Assembly (NCBI GenBank): GCA_963691705.1
Contig: OY829539.1
Coordinates: 50,814,327-50,878,326 of the forward strand
Length of the DNA stretch: 64,000 nucleotides
Reading direction: 5' to 3'
Source: Viola odorata
Taxonomy: Eukaryota; Streptophyta; Magnoliopsida; Malpighiales; Violaceae
Below are positions 21,707-33,650 of this stretch, piece after piece. The notes beneath the pieces were generated by a model, which had not been told where the DNA came from, ran no database searches, and saw only the letters and a list, made by a program, of their open reading frames with translations. Position 1 is the stretch's first letter; every line of letters begins with the position of its first letter. The translations under genes were made by a program, and so were the position numbers.

Positions 21707-23004
21707 TAGTATTTGTTTCTGTGGACTGGTTATTCATATTTCATGGCTTACCTCTACAACATTTCCAAACTGTAAATAATTGGAGTCAATGACCCATTCA
21801 TTCTTCCACCGTTAGGGTCTCAAGATTTCAAAAAGGGTCTAGATTAATTAAAAGGGTTTAGGTTGGTTGTTTATATTTAGAACTTCCGTACTCGAATATT
21901 TTCGAAATAAAGATAAATTGCAAGAGAAAGAAAAAAAACTTTTAACTTTTACGATCTATCTCTGTCTCTTTTCTACGTAGAATTTCCTATATGGAAAAAA
22001 TTAATATTGAATGGAGTATACCAACTCATATATTTGAGTGGTCATTTTTAGAACACCCAATAATTTCTCCAGCTAGTGAGCTATTAACTTTTTCGCAAGT
22101 CAAATGGTAGCATTAAAGAAACTCATCTAGCCCCTACCAAACTTTCTCGCCGTCTTTTCTTCCCTTCGTGAATTATAGTAGCAAAATAGATGTGAAGTCA
22201 TCAGAAAGTAACTCTACACACTATGGCATTATAACATTTTCTTGTTCGAAAGGAAACAATAAGGAGAAATTTATTGGTTCACGCAACTCGCATTCGGATA
22301 GGATACATGCCTTCGGGTTTGAACAGTAGGTCTTAACTTTAAAATTGTCATACACCAAAACTTTACCTGCAACAAGAACAATGAACTTCAGCGTTAGAAC
22401 CGTATAAAAACCCTTTTATCTAACAGAGCTGACAGCACTTTCATTTTCTGCCAAGGAAAAGAAACAAATTGAACCACTGTGTTGTTATACTTCCCCATGG
22501 ATCTTTCCAAGTCGGGGGACAATGAAACCGGAAGACACTAAGCACAAACCATAAAATAGTTCATCGGACCGGGTACTATTTGACACTGATGAGACCTCTT
22601 TGTGCTTTTACAATATGGGTATATAGTGCAAACTTAATGCTGCAAGCTACCCAGTTAAAAAACCAGAGAGCAGTGTTGTAAAAGGGGATCTTACAAAACA
22701 TATGAAGAAACCCGGGCCATGAGGTCATAATAGGTTACAGAAGAGTCTAAAAATTGTGCTTTGCTTGGTGAAGAATGGGTAGCGACAGAGTTGTCCAATC
22801 TATAAGACATTCTCTACCTATCGGCAATGAAATACAGTCGTTACATGCTAAGAATCGACAATATAATCGATTCCAAAAATATGATGTCACCCCTTGTGAC
22901 GTGGCTAACAATTACTCACTAATCTGAAGTACATATGCAAAATCAATATAAGGCAGGAATAAGAATGAAACAAAAGAAGCTACCTTAAATTTCTTTAAAA
23001 TATA
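21707..23004. other. intergenic plus presumed 3' UTR of the glyoxalase gene
   Basis: No gene is recognised. The last few hundred bases before 23005 are presumably the 3' UTR of the minus-strand glyoxalase I gene. Confidence 0.5.
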
Positions 23005-26000
23005 TCAAGCAGCACTCTCAGCTACGTTTCCAATAGTCTTGCAATCAAAGATTTCAATCCAATAGCCATCAGGGTCCTTGATGAATGCTATCCCTTTCAT
23101 TTTTCCTGCAATAACATACACAGGTTTTAGGCAAAGTAACAAGAAAATATGTACGCATTAAAAGTGTCAGCAAGGGGATTTTCTTTTCTATTTCGAAAAC
23201 ATTCCTATAACAATTTGCAGCTTCTCTTTTAATGGCCTCCAAATTTGTAAATCCTGTCAATTGCAGCAAAGCCTTAGAACTTTGATCACCCAACTGAATC
23301 CATTTAATCCTGGACTTCTGCTTTAACATTGCCACCCCAGTTTGGACAAGCCCTTGATATCTGTACCGTAAATCTCTCTGACACAAAATCTCAGTATTGG
23401 GGGTGCTCCAAGACCTCCAGCTGAATTGATTCTAGTGCTCTTAAGATTTTGGATACCAAAAACTCCTTCTGGTTCCCAAAATTCCAAATTTATCTAGCCA
23501 AGTACAGAACTATTTAGACCAACAACGACCTGGCACAGCAATTATTGTCCACCTATAAGCTAGGTGTTCTCATTTATGGAGATTACATCAGATTAAGGTT
23601 ACTAGAGTCTTCAACACAACATCAACATATCAAAAAAAAAATTAAGGTTACTAGATTCTATCAGGCTTCTTACCATCCTCAGGTCTCTTAACAAACTCCA
23701 CCCCCAGACGCTGAAATCTCTCACATGCCTTGTATGTGTCATCAACAGTGATGCCAATATGCCCTGGAAAGAACAGAGCACACACCTCAAGTATGAAAAC
23801 CCACATGCTAAAAGCTTTCTTCATCATAGAAAAGTAAAAGAAAAAACTTAGGAAACTCAAAAATATCCAGGAATCTGAACAAGGAAGATGGTTGTTTCAC
23901 ATTTAAAAATTTCAGGAAATACGAGTTTATTGGATGAATACAGCACTATTTACCATCAGGATAAAAACTCTACTATATAGTATAACTAGAATCAACTTGA
24001 ACTACAAGTTTGAAACAGAAAAATATAGCTGCAACAACCTATAAGACAGAGTACTAAGCACAAGCCAAGGACTTTTCTAGGAAGTATCTTCTCCATGCCA
24101 GTGCCTTTGCATTTCTGTCAAATTAACAGTGCAGTGAAAGGGTATAAAAAAACGTTTTCAGACTATGCCTGTTACCTAACTAGGGTACACCTTACATAGT
24201 TTGATTTCCTACAATGAAAGGGCCCAGAAGCACAGCACATCAATATGTCAATATGAGATGCCTCATTCAACTGTATCTACATCACAATTTTATAGTGCTG
24301 TGCTCTTTTATAGAGTCAAACAAAATATACTCTTAATTATCAAATTAACAAAAATAGAGAAAAGTTTCATCAGAAATCGGATCAGTTAGGTAAATTGTCC
24401 AATAAAGCCATGCCAGATGATAGAGGGATAGAAACTTAGCATGCATCAAAATACAGTCACATGGCACGAATCTTCAGATAAGCAATTTCCAACTGGTGCA
24501 TAAGATTTACATACCAAAACCTCGAGGTTCTGAATTTCCATTGTGATATCCTTTGAACTCAGGATCACTTTCAGTACCCCAATTACTGTTGGCAACATTC
24601 CATTATTGGACGTGTTAGGGAAACAGGAAGGTTCCATATAAGTATATAGCTATGGGGAAAAAGCAGGGACAACATGCACATTAAACATTCTTAACTGTGT
24701 CAATTCAATTGTAGCCTTCTTGGAAAAGGTCCAAGATGTCCTTTCAACTGGATTACTTGGAGCTGATGCTGTATCCTACACCAGCAGATTGCCAACCATA
24801 AGTGTCAACTAGCCACTGGTCAAATATATAGCAAAATGAAGGGAAAAGAGAGAAACATAAAAGAATGAGGTAAACTTGATCAAAATAACTATACAAAATT
24901 GCTCAAGGCACTTGGTGTCACAAGTATACAATAACCCTTTAGATGAAGCGTAGAAATTACCTCATAACCCAAAAAATACAAGCTAAATTTCATTTCTGGA
25001 AAGTCCAACCTCTTTAGCAACCTGAATTAAAAAAACACATGGACACAAATAAGTCATTTATGTGCAGGGGAATCAATAAGCTTTGATCTTTGAGAAAACA
25101 TGTTACATAATGCTCATTTAAGTACAGACATCGTCTTGTACACTAGCAAAAGAACAATTTTACTGAGATAGCCAATCTATCGCCACTATACACTAACCAG
25201 CAATATACACCTTAATCTTCCACTAAAACCTATCTTTTTGGTTTTATTAGAATCCATAAATCTATGCTTGTTAGTTGGAAGCATCTCAATACCCTCTTCA
25301 TTCTCCAATGATCTAAACATGCAAAAGAAGAAGAACCACGAAAGGATAGAAATTACTAAAAGAGATGCTGTATTATACTCTCAGTTTTCTTCAATATTCC
25401 TATATAACAAACCCTTAGGACCCAATTCTAACAAATAAGCACAGTATTCAAAAACAGAACATCAACCCAACCTGAGCAAGAAGACATTTGTGCCATAAAC
25501 TGTATAAATCTAAATTTGGCATTACTCTGTAAAGGAAAATGAAACTCTAGAATAGAGTAAACAGAGAGCATATATACAACGCCTTATGTTTTGGAAACTA
25601 CTGTAGCTAATACTATCTAATACACACCATCTCTACTAGTGTACAGTTCAATCAAAATCTATACCAGTCCCACAGCACAAAATTCCGCAAAGCATGTTTC
25701 TGTATACAAAATTCATTAACTAAAAAGAAAAGAGAGAAAAAAAACTTGAATTTGCATATGAATATCACCAAAATGGAAAAGGAAACTATACAAAACAAAG
25801 ACAATAACTTACGACATGCCCAGGACACGAGAGTAGAAATCGAGGGAGACTTTCGGATCCTTAATCCGATACATCTACAATTACCAAATCAAAACCTTTG
25901 TCAACATAAACACAAAATATACATGAAACATGCTTGTAAAATATGTGAGTGAAGTAATTACAGTTTGTTGCATGATATATCCTTTGGTGGCTTCATCAGG

Positions 26001-26281
26001 TGTGACGTGAAGCCCAGGATTGTTGGCAGGCGATTCTTTAGGCTCTGCTGCCATGGAAATTAACCTTAGATGATTTGGGCTCTACAATCAATCAAAAACA
26101 CAAACAATGTCACCAAATTATACATCGAATCAACATAAGGATTGAAAAACGGGGAAATGGGTCTTGGAAAACCTTTGCTTTGGAACGGAAAAACAGAGGG
26201 ATTGGAGAGTGTGGTCTGCGGAAGGTGAGGAGAGAGAGGCGAGATAAAGTGGCGGTGAATGTAGAGGCAGGCAGCAGCCAT
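23005..26281 (-). CDS. GLYI: glyoxalase I (lactoylglutathione lyase), with optional N-terminal transit-peptide exon
   Basis: The enzyme converts the methylglyoxal-glutathione hemithioacetal to S-lactoylglutathione. Seven exons encode the core: 26081-25962 (core ATG at 26054), 25874-25813, 25021-24961, 24775-24696, 24585-24515, 23763-23674 and 23105-23005. Every junction is GT/AG and in phase, giving 185 residues from the core ATG, the normal length for the short Zn-type enzyme. The start [16 protein letters not shown] is typical. Expected metal ligands are Gln in YIMQQT, Glu in ATIELTHNWG, His in GFGHIGIT and Glu in YWIEIFD. Upstream, a separate exon (26281 to about 26135, or 26114) with its own ATG can splice in frame to 26081. 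It adds about 58 residues rich in Ser, Pro, Phe and His with few acidic residues, resembling an organelle transit peptide. Two start sites may therefore give organellar and cytosolic forms. Confidence 0.93.
23160..23386 (-). pseudogene. LINE (non-LTR retrotransposon) ORF2 fragment in glyoxalase intron 6
   Basis: On the minus strand the frame [16 protein letters not shown], then [20 protein letters not shown], matches the conserved stretch just before the reverse transcriptase in plant L1-like ORF2 (QKSRxxWLxxGDxNT). Only about 75 codons remain, with no RT catalytic motif. It lies in the intron between 23674 and 23105. Confidence 0.65.
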
Positions 26282-27665
26282 GGAAGTGATATATTGAAAT
26301 ACTATAGAACAAGTCAAAAGAATTATGTTATACGTGTAAATTTTAGAAGAAAACACAAATCTGCTTCGATTTAGTTTGTAAAATTACATCAATTAAATCA
26401 AAAACTTACTAAAAAATCAATTAAATCAAAACAATATAGACATTCAACTTAGTGTATGCTAATTAATACTAATAATATAATAATTATTTTTATAAATAAA
26501 AAAACACTATAGGCATACCTGAAATCTGAATTCATATAATAAAAGTGAGCTAGTGAGCTAGATTTTTAGAGATTGTCTATATATGATTTGAACCGAAACT
26601 TAACTTAAAAAAACTCATTAAGGCTCCTTCAAAGTCCAAATCACTTCACAGAGGCTTTTTGTACAGTGTTTACCAAGCCACAAAGCTAGCTCGTTTAAGC
26701 TTTTATTTTAAGCTTCTCAGTTAAGTTTATTAACTGCTAATGAATAAGCTTGTAAATTGTCTGCCCTAAACTAAAGCTTAAAGATGATATTATATTTTGA
26801 TGAAACTCTAATAGATATGTTGAGGAGCTGTATTTACTCACATAAAATTTTAATTCAATCGGTTAGTGCATATCGTTTTTATAATATAGGTTATGAGTTC
26901 GATCTTTTATATTATAATAATAATTAATAATATAATTAATTTTAAAATATTAGAAGAAAATATATTGTATTTAATTTTTGCTTGAAGAATCTTGATTAAT
27001 TGAAACTTTTGCATAAATATAATTGTAATTTTAGGTTTTATTATGCTCGTAAATTAATACGCATAAGCTTAATGAATATTGAGTGCAAGGTGGACATGTG
27101 TATTTTTTAATTCACTAGATAACTCACGCTATTAGAATTTAGAAATGTTGATGTGTAATATACATGCATAACGAATATAATTATATAATAACATTTTATA
27201 TATTATACTCGATCGAAATTAATATAATAGACCTCTAATAAAAAAAAAGTTATAATAAATCCTCTATTAAGTTGAAATTGACATTTTAAATTCTCCGTCA
27301 ATACGTGACGGTTAAATATTGACATAAATTTTATTTTTTTTTTTTTTCCTTAAAAAATAGGCATTTAATTTTAAATTATTATTATTATTTTATTCCACGT
27401 GGAATATCCATTTGAGAAACTATTTTTTTAATATTTATAGAAAAACCTAGAAATTAGAAAATAAAAATAAAATTACGGTTTGTTTCCACCCAAAAAAATA
27501 AATATCCATTCTTTCTACGTCAACGACATCATCTTCATCCTCGATCATCTACCACCATGAACATCATCACTAAACCATTTTCTTCATTAATCCCCCTGTT
27601 TTTATTCTTGAAATTAATTCTCATTTATAGTTTTTAATTCCATCTTTTTTCCCTTCTTCTTTATT
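26282..27665. other. glyoxalase promoter side and AT-rich intergenic DNA
   Basis: The first few hundred bases upstream of 26281 should hold the glyoxalase promoter; I cannot name a clear TATA box. The rest is AT-rich with poly-T tracts and no recognised gene. Confidence 0.45.
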
Positions 27666-27722
27666 AGATGGTCTCAAATTGCAGCACAATTGACCGGAAG
27701 AACAGACAATGAGATCAAGAAC
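27666..27722 (+). pseudogene. orphan R2R3-MYB R3-repeat fragment
   Basis: After TTATTAG the frame reads RWSQIAAQLTGRTDNEIKN, the second half of a MYB R3 repeat, starting exactly at the conserved exon 3 boundary. It then runs into unrelated sequence instead of YWNTxxKKK. No upstream MYB exons are present nearby. It differs from the RAX-like gene ([17 protein letters not shown]), so it comes from another MYB and was probably moved here by a transposon. Confidence 0.75.
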
Positions 27723-27805
27723 TCGACCTAAAACTCCACCAAAACCCAAATCTGCATTACTCGACCCAGATCCGACAAAAAATACCCCAAAACACAAATC
27801 CACTA

Positions 27806-28384
27806 TGTTGGATTTTGGACAACGGGACTAGTGCGTTAGTACCGTAGTATATACGTTATGACATATGGACGCATATGTTGAATATATCGGATCATATAGT
27901 ATAATGTTAACATAAGGTTTATTGGGCCGATTTAATGATCTAATAAAGTTACAGGCCCAATTATCTAATTAATACAGTGTGGGGGCTAAATTTGTAACTG
28001 TGCAGAATTCCGTGTTAATTACTAATTATTGATGGACCAATTAGCAATTAACAAAAAGTTAATTTATGGGATTTGGTCCCTGGCTAAACGTTCACTTTAT
28101 GAAACGTTTTCTATAAGTCTAGAAGCATGAGACTTTGCTTCATAAGGAAATTAAGCAGTGCTTAGAAAACAGAAGGCAGAAAACGTTTATGGTACAATTC
28201 CATCTAGCCCTAGGCAACGATTTACCAGAAGACCTTCTCTCCGAATTTCTACATCGATCATGGCATTATCATCAGGTATGCTTCCGCTTTTCGTTCTAAT
28301 TCATGCAATAATCAGATTGATTCGTTACTGTTATTATTGTTCATATGGTCTAGAACAGCAGTAATCTCTCATACGGTTCTAACA
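27806..28384. mobile_element. putative solo or truncated LTR (Copia-like)
   Basis: The segment starts TGTTGGATTTTGG and ends GGTTCTAACA, so it has TG...CA ends inside a TGTT/AACA inverted repeat. It is followed by ATTGGTAGTGGAGCG, which resembles the initiator-tRNA primer site TTGGTATCAGAGC. No internal coding region or second LTR follows, and I see no clean 5-bp duplication, so it is a partial remnant. Confidence 0.5.
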
Positions 28385-28675
28385 ATTGGTAGTGGAGCGA
28401 TTCAATTTTGATATTTGTATGAATTGCATATAATCATTGATGCCATGATGATTGATTGCAAAATTGGGGTTTTAATTTAAGAATCCTAATTCTGCAAAAT
28501 TGGGTTTTTTAATTGATGATTAATTTTGGGAATTATGCGGCAATTTCTTTGGCAAATTTGAAATCAACACTGTTATTTGAATGATAATTGTTGATTAATT
28601 TGGGCAAATCATCATCAGCCGCTTGATTTGATTAATTGCTTGATTGTGGTTGCTTGCCGTCGGTTCTAACAATTA

Positions 28676-28806
28676 CTCCCTCTGGTCCGAAATGTATGAC
28701 TTCCTCGCATCCCAATATTCAGTAGGGAACGCATATTGAGGAGGCCGGATGACTCACTATTTAACCCCAAAAAAATCCGTACTTTTTTTTCGAACGTTAA
28801 TCCTTA
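28676..28806. mobile_element. one-sided copy of the 19804 Stowaway-like family
   Basis: Starting CTCCCTCTGGTCCGAAATGT, this stretch tracks the reverse complement of the right half of the 19804-20063 MITE for about 130 bp, through CGAACGTTAATCCTTA, then diverges. The other end is absent or unrecognisable. Confidence 0.75.
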
Positions 28807-29215
28807 TTACTTATTAATAAACTAATAAAACCTGAAAATTATATTTTATTACGAATTTTGCCACTAACATCTTCAGATTTATAACTTCATCATCATCTCC
28901 GTTATCACATCCATTTTCTCTAAACTCAAAACAGAAAATGAATTAATACGCAAAAAATTTGAAAGAAACTCGAAAATGTTAGTTTGTAGATCCGACGACT
29001 AAGAGAAGAAGAAGCGAAATAAAAATAAAAAAATGGGGCTCACCGCTGGTTACAAATCAGACTGTGGCTCCTAACGAGAGAAAAATTGAGAGTTTTTTTT
29101 TTAATGGTTAAGATTTAGGTATTTTTTTCTACAAAGTAATGAATCATTGTTTAATTAGACAATAAGTTGCATAAACAGATTAAGGTCAACCTCGTAAGCT
29201 AATCTCAAATTTGCG
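28807..29215. other. 5' flank of ligase copy A
   Basis: The stretch is AT-rich. The last 20 bp before the ATG (AATCTCAAATTTGCG) are shared with copy B, showing that the duplicated block includes some 5' flank. No clear TATA box was chosen. Confidence 0.4.
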
Positions 29216-32200
29216 ATGGAGAAGTCCGGTTATGGTCGTGATGGGATATTCAGGTCGTTAAGACCCACTTTAGTCCTCCCTAAAGATCCAAATCTTTCCA
29301 TGGTTTCATTGCTTTTCAAGAATTCCGATGCTTACCCTCAAAAACCAGCTCTTATTGATGCAGATTTGTCCCTCACCTTATCCTTCTCACACCTCAAATC
29401 AACTGTTATTAAGGTCGCCCATGGCTTACTCCATCTGGGTATCTCTAAAAATGATGTCGTTCTCATCTTTGCTCCCAATTCCTACCAATTCCCTATCTGC
29501 TTCTTCGCTGTCATTTCCATTGGCGCCATTGCCACCACTGCAAATCCACTGTACACGACCTCTGAACTCTCTAAACAAATAAAAGATTCAAATCCCAAGT
29601 TGGTTATTACAGTTCCTGAGTTGTGGGACAAAGTCAAAGGTTTCAACTTGCCTGCTGTGTTCTTAGGACCCAAAGATTCTGTTTCTTCTGTCGAGCCCAA
29701 TTCATCAAGAATCAAAAGTTTCCATCTTTTGGTAGAATTAGGAGGGTCTCATACTGAGTTTCCTGTCAGTAACGTGAAGCAAAGCGATGTAGCTGCGCTT
29801 TTGTATTCTTCAGGCACCACTGGGACTAGTAAAGGAGTGGTCTTGACTCATGGGAATTTCATTGCTTCAGCTCGCATGATCACCATGGATCAGGAAGTGG
29901 CAGGTGAGATGAACCTTGTCTTTCTTTGTGTCTTGCCCATGTTTCATGTGTTTGGATTGGCTGTCATCACTTTCACACAGTTGCAAGTTGGGAATGCGGT
30001 TGTGTCGATGCAAAAATTTGATTTTCAGATGGTTTTGAGGGTTGTGGAGAAGTATAGAGTGACCCATTTGTGGGTGGTACCACCAATAATACTTGCTTTG
30101 GCAAAACAAAGTATAGTTAAGCAGTATGACATTTCATCCTTGAAGCATATTGGATCCGGAGCTGCTCCTTTGGGGAAAGATTTGATGGAGGAATGTGCTA
30201 AGAGCATTCCTCATGCTGTAGTTGTTCAGGTAATTAAAACAACCCACTTATGTTGAATCAAAACCCAGAACTTTGTTTTTTTCCTTTCATGCGCTGTTCA
30301 CCAGTCTATAGTTGAAGTCAGTGTTTTAATTTTTAGATGCAAGTTCTGTAACCCAGTAGTGCTAAGATTTGGGTTTTGTATGTTTGGTGCCCCCTTGGTG
30401 GGCTCCATGTCTTATCGTGCTAGTTAGTAAGTACCAAGTGGATAATCTAAAGATTCAATCATCATATACTAGATATTTTTGCTGGATATAAGTTTTCTAG
30501 TCATAAACACCAATTTAGAAGAGAAAAAAATGAATAGTTTACATGGGCATATGCATATTGAGAGTTGAGTTCCTGTAATTGTGACTTATAAACTATGCTG
30601 GTTTGGTTTTAACTGATTTAAACTGGCGGTCATTTACTAAACTAGTATGGTGTGTGTATTATAATACCTTTGTAAGTTTGAGCTTAGGAGCCTGAGATTT
30701 TCTTCCTTTTGAATGGTGGAGTGTCATATTGTACTATGAACTATTTTAGACTTTGCTGAACTTAGTCTTTTGCATTGATTAATGCTTTCATGTGACCGGA
30801 GATTTACTTTCCACCCTCTGTCTGCCTTTTATCGCCACTTGTAAGATGCTTATGAATTAGAATGTTGAAGAGTAAAACAAGCATTTTTTTGTGTTTCTCA
30901 GAATTTACAGTGTTTCTTATGATTTAGTTGGTAGTATTGCAATCAAGTGGTACCACTCACAAAAACTTTGAAAGATGCGTCCATATGTCACAGTTTCCTT
31001 GAGTGTGTAGAAGTGTTGCATCCTGATTTAGGTTTGCTTTTGTTTCAGGGCTATGGTTTGACGGAAACTTCTGGGGTTGTTTCTCTGGAGAATCCAAGAG
31101 TTGGTGTTCGGAACACCGGTTCAGCAGGAACACTTGTTTCTGGAGTAGAAGCGCAAATAGTTAGCGTGGACACTCTGAAATCTGTTCCTCCAAATCAGTT
31201 GGGAGAAGTGTGGGCTCGGGGGCCCAACATGATGCAAGGTATTTTTCTTTATAATTTGTTCTAGTATGGAGCTTCAGTTTTTCACATATGGAGGCAGGCC
31301 CATTGTGAGTTCCTTTCCATTCACCACCAAAGGAAATATCAGGATCTGCATGGTAAACGAAGAAGGAATTTCTTTTGAATCTAATATACTTTGCTTTTAG
31401 AGGTAGTGAAATTACTGATACAGTTAGATGATTTTAATGGTCTTTAAACAATGAAACTGGAATTTATATGACCAAGAAAAATAATTTCTACTTGGATGAG
31501 ATTGCTTAAATGCAATGAAAGTTTGTAAGCTTTAGAAACTAGCTAGCAGGGGTCAGGGCACAGGGAATAATGTTGTCGACTCGTCGGGGTCATTCTCTGA
31601 CCCCCTCACACGTCCTCTTCCCTATTAAACAGGTTTACATTTGGCTCTATTATTGTTTGGTCTGCAAACCCTTGGTGGCAACTACACTGGTTTCCATCTT
31701 CTAGTGGATAAGTTTAATTGTATTTGTCATAAACAAGCCACAAAACACTCAAAGACTGCTTTCTTTGTCTTCTGCTTGGATAAATTTTTTATGAGTAATA
31801 CAATATATGCGTGATTCATGCAATTTATAGAAGTGGCCCAAACTGTTCCAAACATTGACATATTTCACTTAGCACTAGCATATTTTGAATCAATTGCAAG
31901 GTTATTTGAACAACCCACAGGCCACAAAGCAGACCATAGATAGGAAGGGTTGGGTACATACAGGGGATCTTGGCTATTTCGATGAAGAAGGACGTCTATA
32001 TATTGTTGACCGAATTAAAGAGCTCATCAAAGTCAAAGGTTTTCAGGTAAATTCATTATGTTCGAATATGTGTACTTGGAGAAATTAATCACAACATTCT
32101 ACATACAGTCTTGATGGTAAGCAGAGCGGCTATTGATTATGTTCTCATTTGCTTGATTGACTCTTCCTAGGTTGCCCCAGCTGAGCTTGAAGGGCTACTT

Positions 32201-32916
32201 GTATCTCACCCTGAAATATTAGATGCTGCTGTCATCCCGTAAGTTGAACTGACTGGCTTGTACTACTCGCATCAGTTTAACCCCAGCGAAATACTCTCAT
32301 AGATTAGCACATATGTAAACCGTTTAATAAGTTGACTCTCATCTGCCTTGTAGATTTCCTGATGCTGAAGCTGGTGAGGTCCCAGCTGCATACGTGGTGC
32401 GCTCCCCCAACAGTTCATTGACTGAAGAAGATGTTAAAAAATTTATCGCTGATCAGGTAAGGGACCATTGTCGTCGGCAGCATAATGCTTTCTTGAAGTG
32501 TGCCATACCATGTTAGCTATACTAAGCGCAACCCGATATGCTAGTAGTGTTCACACTACCTTTTGCTTTCAAAGTGCCTTTTGGAATAAACTCATGACAG
32601 CCAATGAGCCAAACCAAGGCGGACAATAGCTTGCAAGTTGGTTTGTGAACCTTACCACCAACCATTTTTGACATCTCTCTTTGCCATAGACCTACCTCTG
32701 TTTCAGAGTGGCAATTTCTTGAAGAACTTGAGTCATGTTGCTGTTAGGAAAGACATTTGTGTTGTTGAATGTATGGCTAAGTTTTGTTTTCCTCTGCTTC
32801 AGGTTGCGCCTTTTAAAAGGTTACGAAGGTTGACATTCACGAACAGTGTCCCCAAGTCAGCTGCAGGAAAAATCCTAAGAAGGGAGCTCATTGCGAAAGT
32901 AAGATCTAAGATATGA
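29216..32916 (+). CDS. 4-coumarate:CoA ligase-like 7 type acyl-activating enzyme, copy A
   Basis: Exons 29216-30229, 31049-31238, 31901-32046, 32171-32238, 32354-32456 and 32803-32916 join in phase to 544 residues, the usual length. The start [20 protein letters not shown] matches Arabidopsis At4g05160 almost word for word. ANL-superfamily motifs are present: the AMP-binding P-loop [18 protein letters not shown] (about 190-207), [26 protein letters not shown] and the catalytic-Lys motif [13 protein letters not shown] near the C-terminus. Such enzymes adenylate a carboxylic acid and form its CoA thioester. The family member at At4g05160 is peroxisomal and acts on fatty or OPC-type acids. The C-terminus SKI resembles a PTS1 peroxisomal signal. 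Copies B and C follow in tandem. Confidence 0.94.
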
Positions 32917-33436
32917 AGATGGTAAGCTGTTCCATGAAGATCCATTGTGTCATCCATGCTGGAACCTCAGGCAAGAGTTGCTCTGTTTTGACGCCTTTAC
33001 TCCAATTGATGCAGGCGGTAGGCGTCGCAACTACAGAAATTCAAATAAATAGTGATATATTCATGTGTATATGTATTATGTAACTATAGAAGTCCTTTCA
33101 ATCATTACCATTATTGTTGTAGAACAAAAACCTGGCTGCCTTGCTTGAGGAATAATATCTCCAGTAGGATAGAGATAAATGTGCTTCTTCTTTTTTTATC
33201 ACAATTACGACTATTCTTAAACCACCTCTTTTGAACATTTTACATTTTCAACCATGATGGGATGGGGCCTTGCCTTGGCTGATAGAGAACACAGTTTGCC
33301 ATAAATATACAATGTCTAACGGCTTACCAGACAACCATGAACATCACCGGAGGTACCTGGGATCCCGTGATCAATCATGGGGAATGCCCAGGTAATACGA
33401 CCTGCGCTCCTGGAGCTGGCAAATTGAGTTCTATAA

Positions 33437-33610
33437 GTACGAAAGTTTTTCATGTTGGGCTGTCCATCGGACAGTATTTTGGTATATCATCCGAAATATT
33501 TCGGTATTTTCGATATTCGGTATACCGAATGCCTAAAATTAAATACCGTACCGCACCGAATAAAATTTTGGTATCGTTGTGGTACCGAAATTAGTTCGGT
33601 ACGGAATAAT
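33437..33610. other. remnant of a hAT-like end (CGGTAT/ATACCG-rich)
   Basis: Dense TTCGGTAT, CGGTATACCG and GGTACCGAAATT motifs resemble subterminal repeats of one end of a hAT-type element. No matching right end or duplication was found, partly because the Pack-MULE is inserted right after it. Between 32917 and 33436 I see only the ligase 3' flank. Confidence 0.4.
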
Positions 33611-33650
33611 ACAATACTCAGCAAAGGAAAGAAAAGAACACACAAACTAG

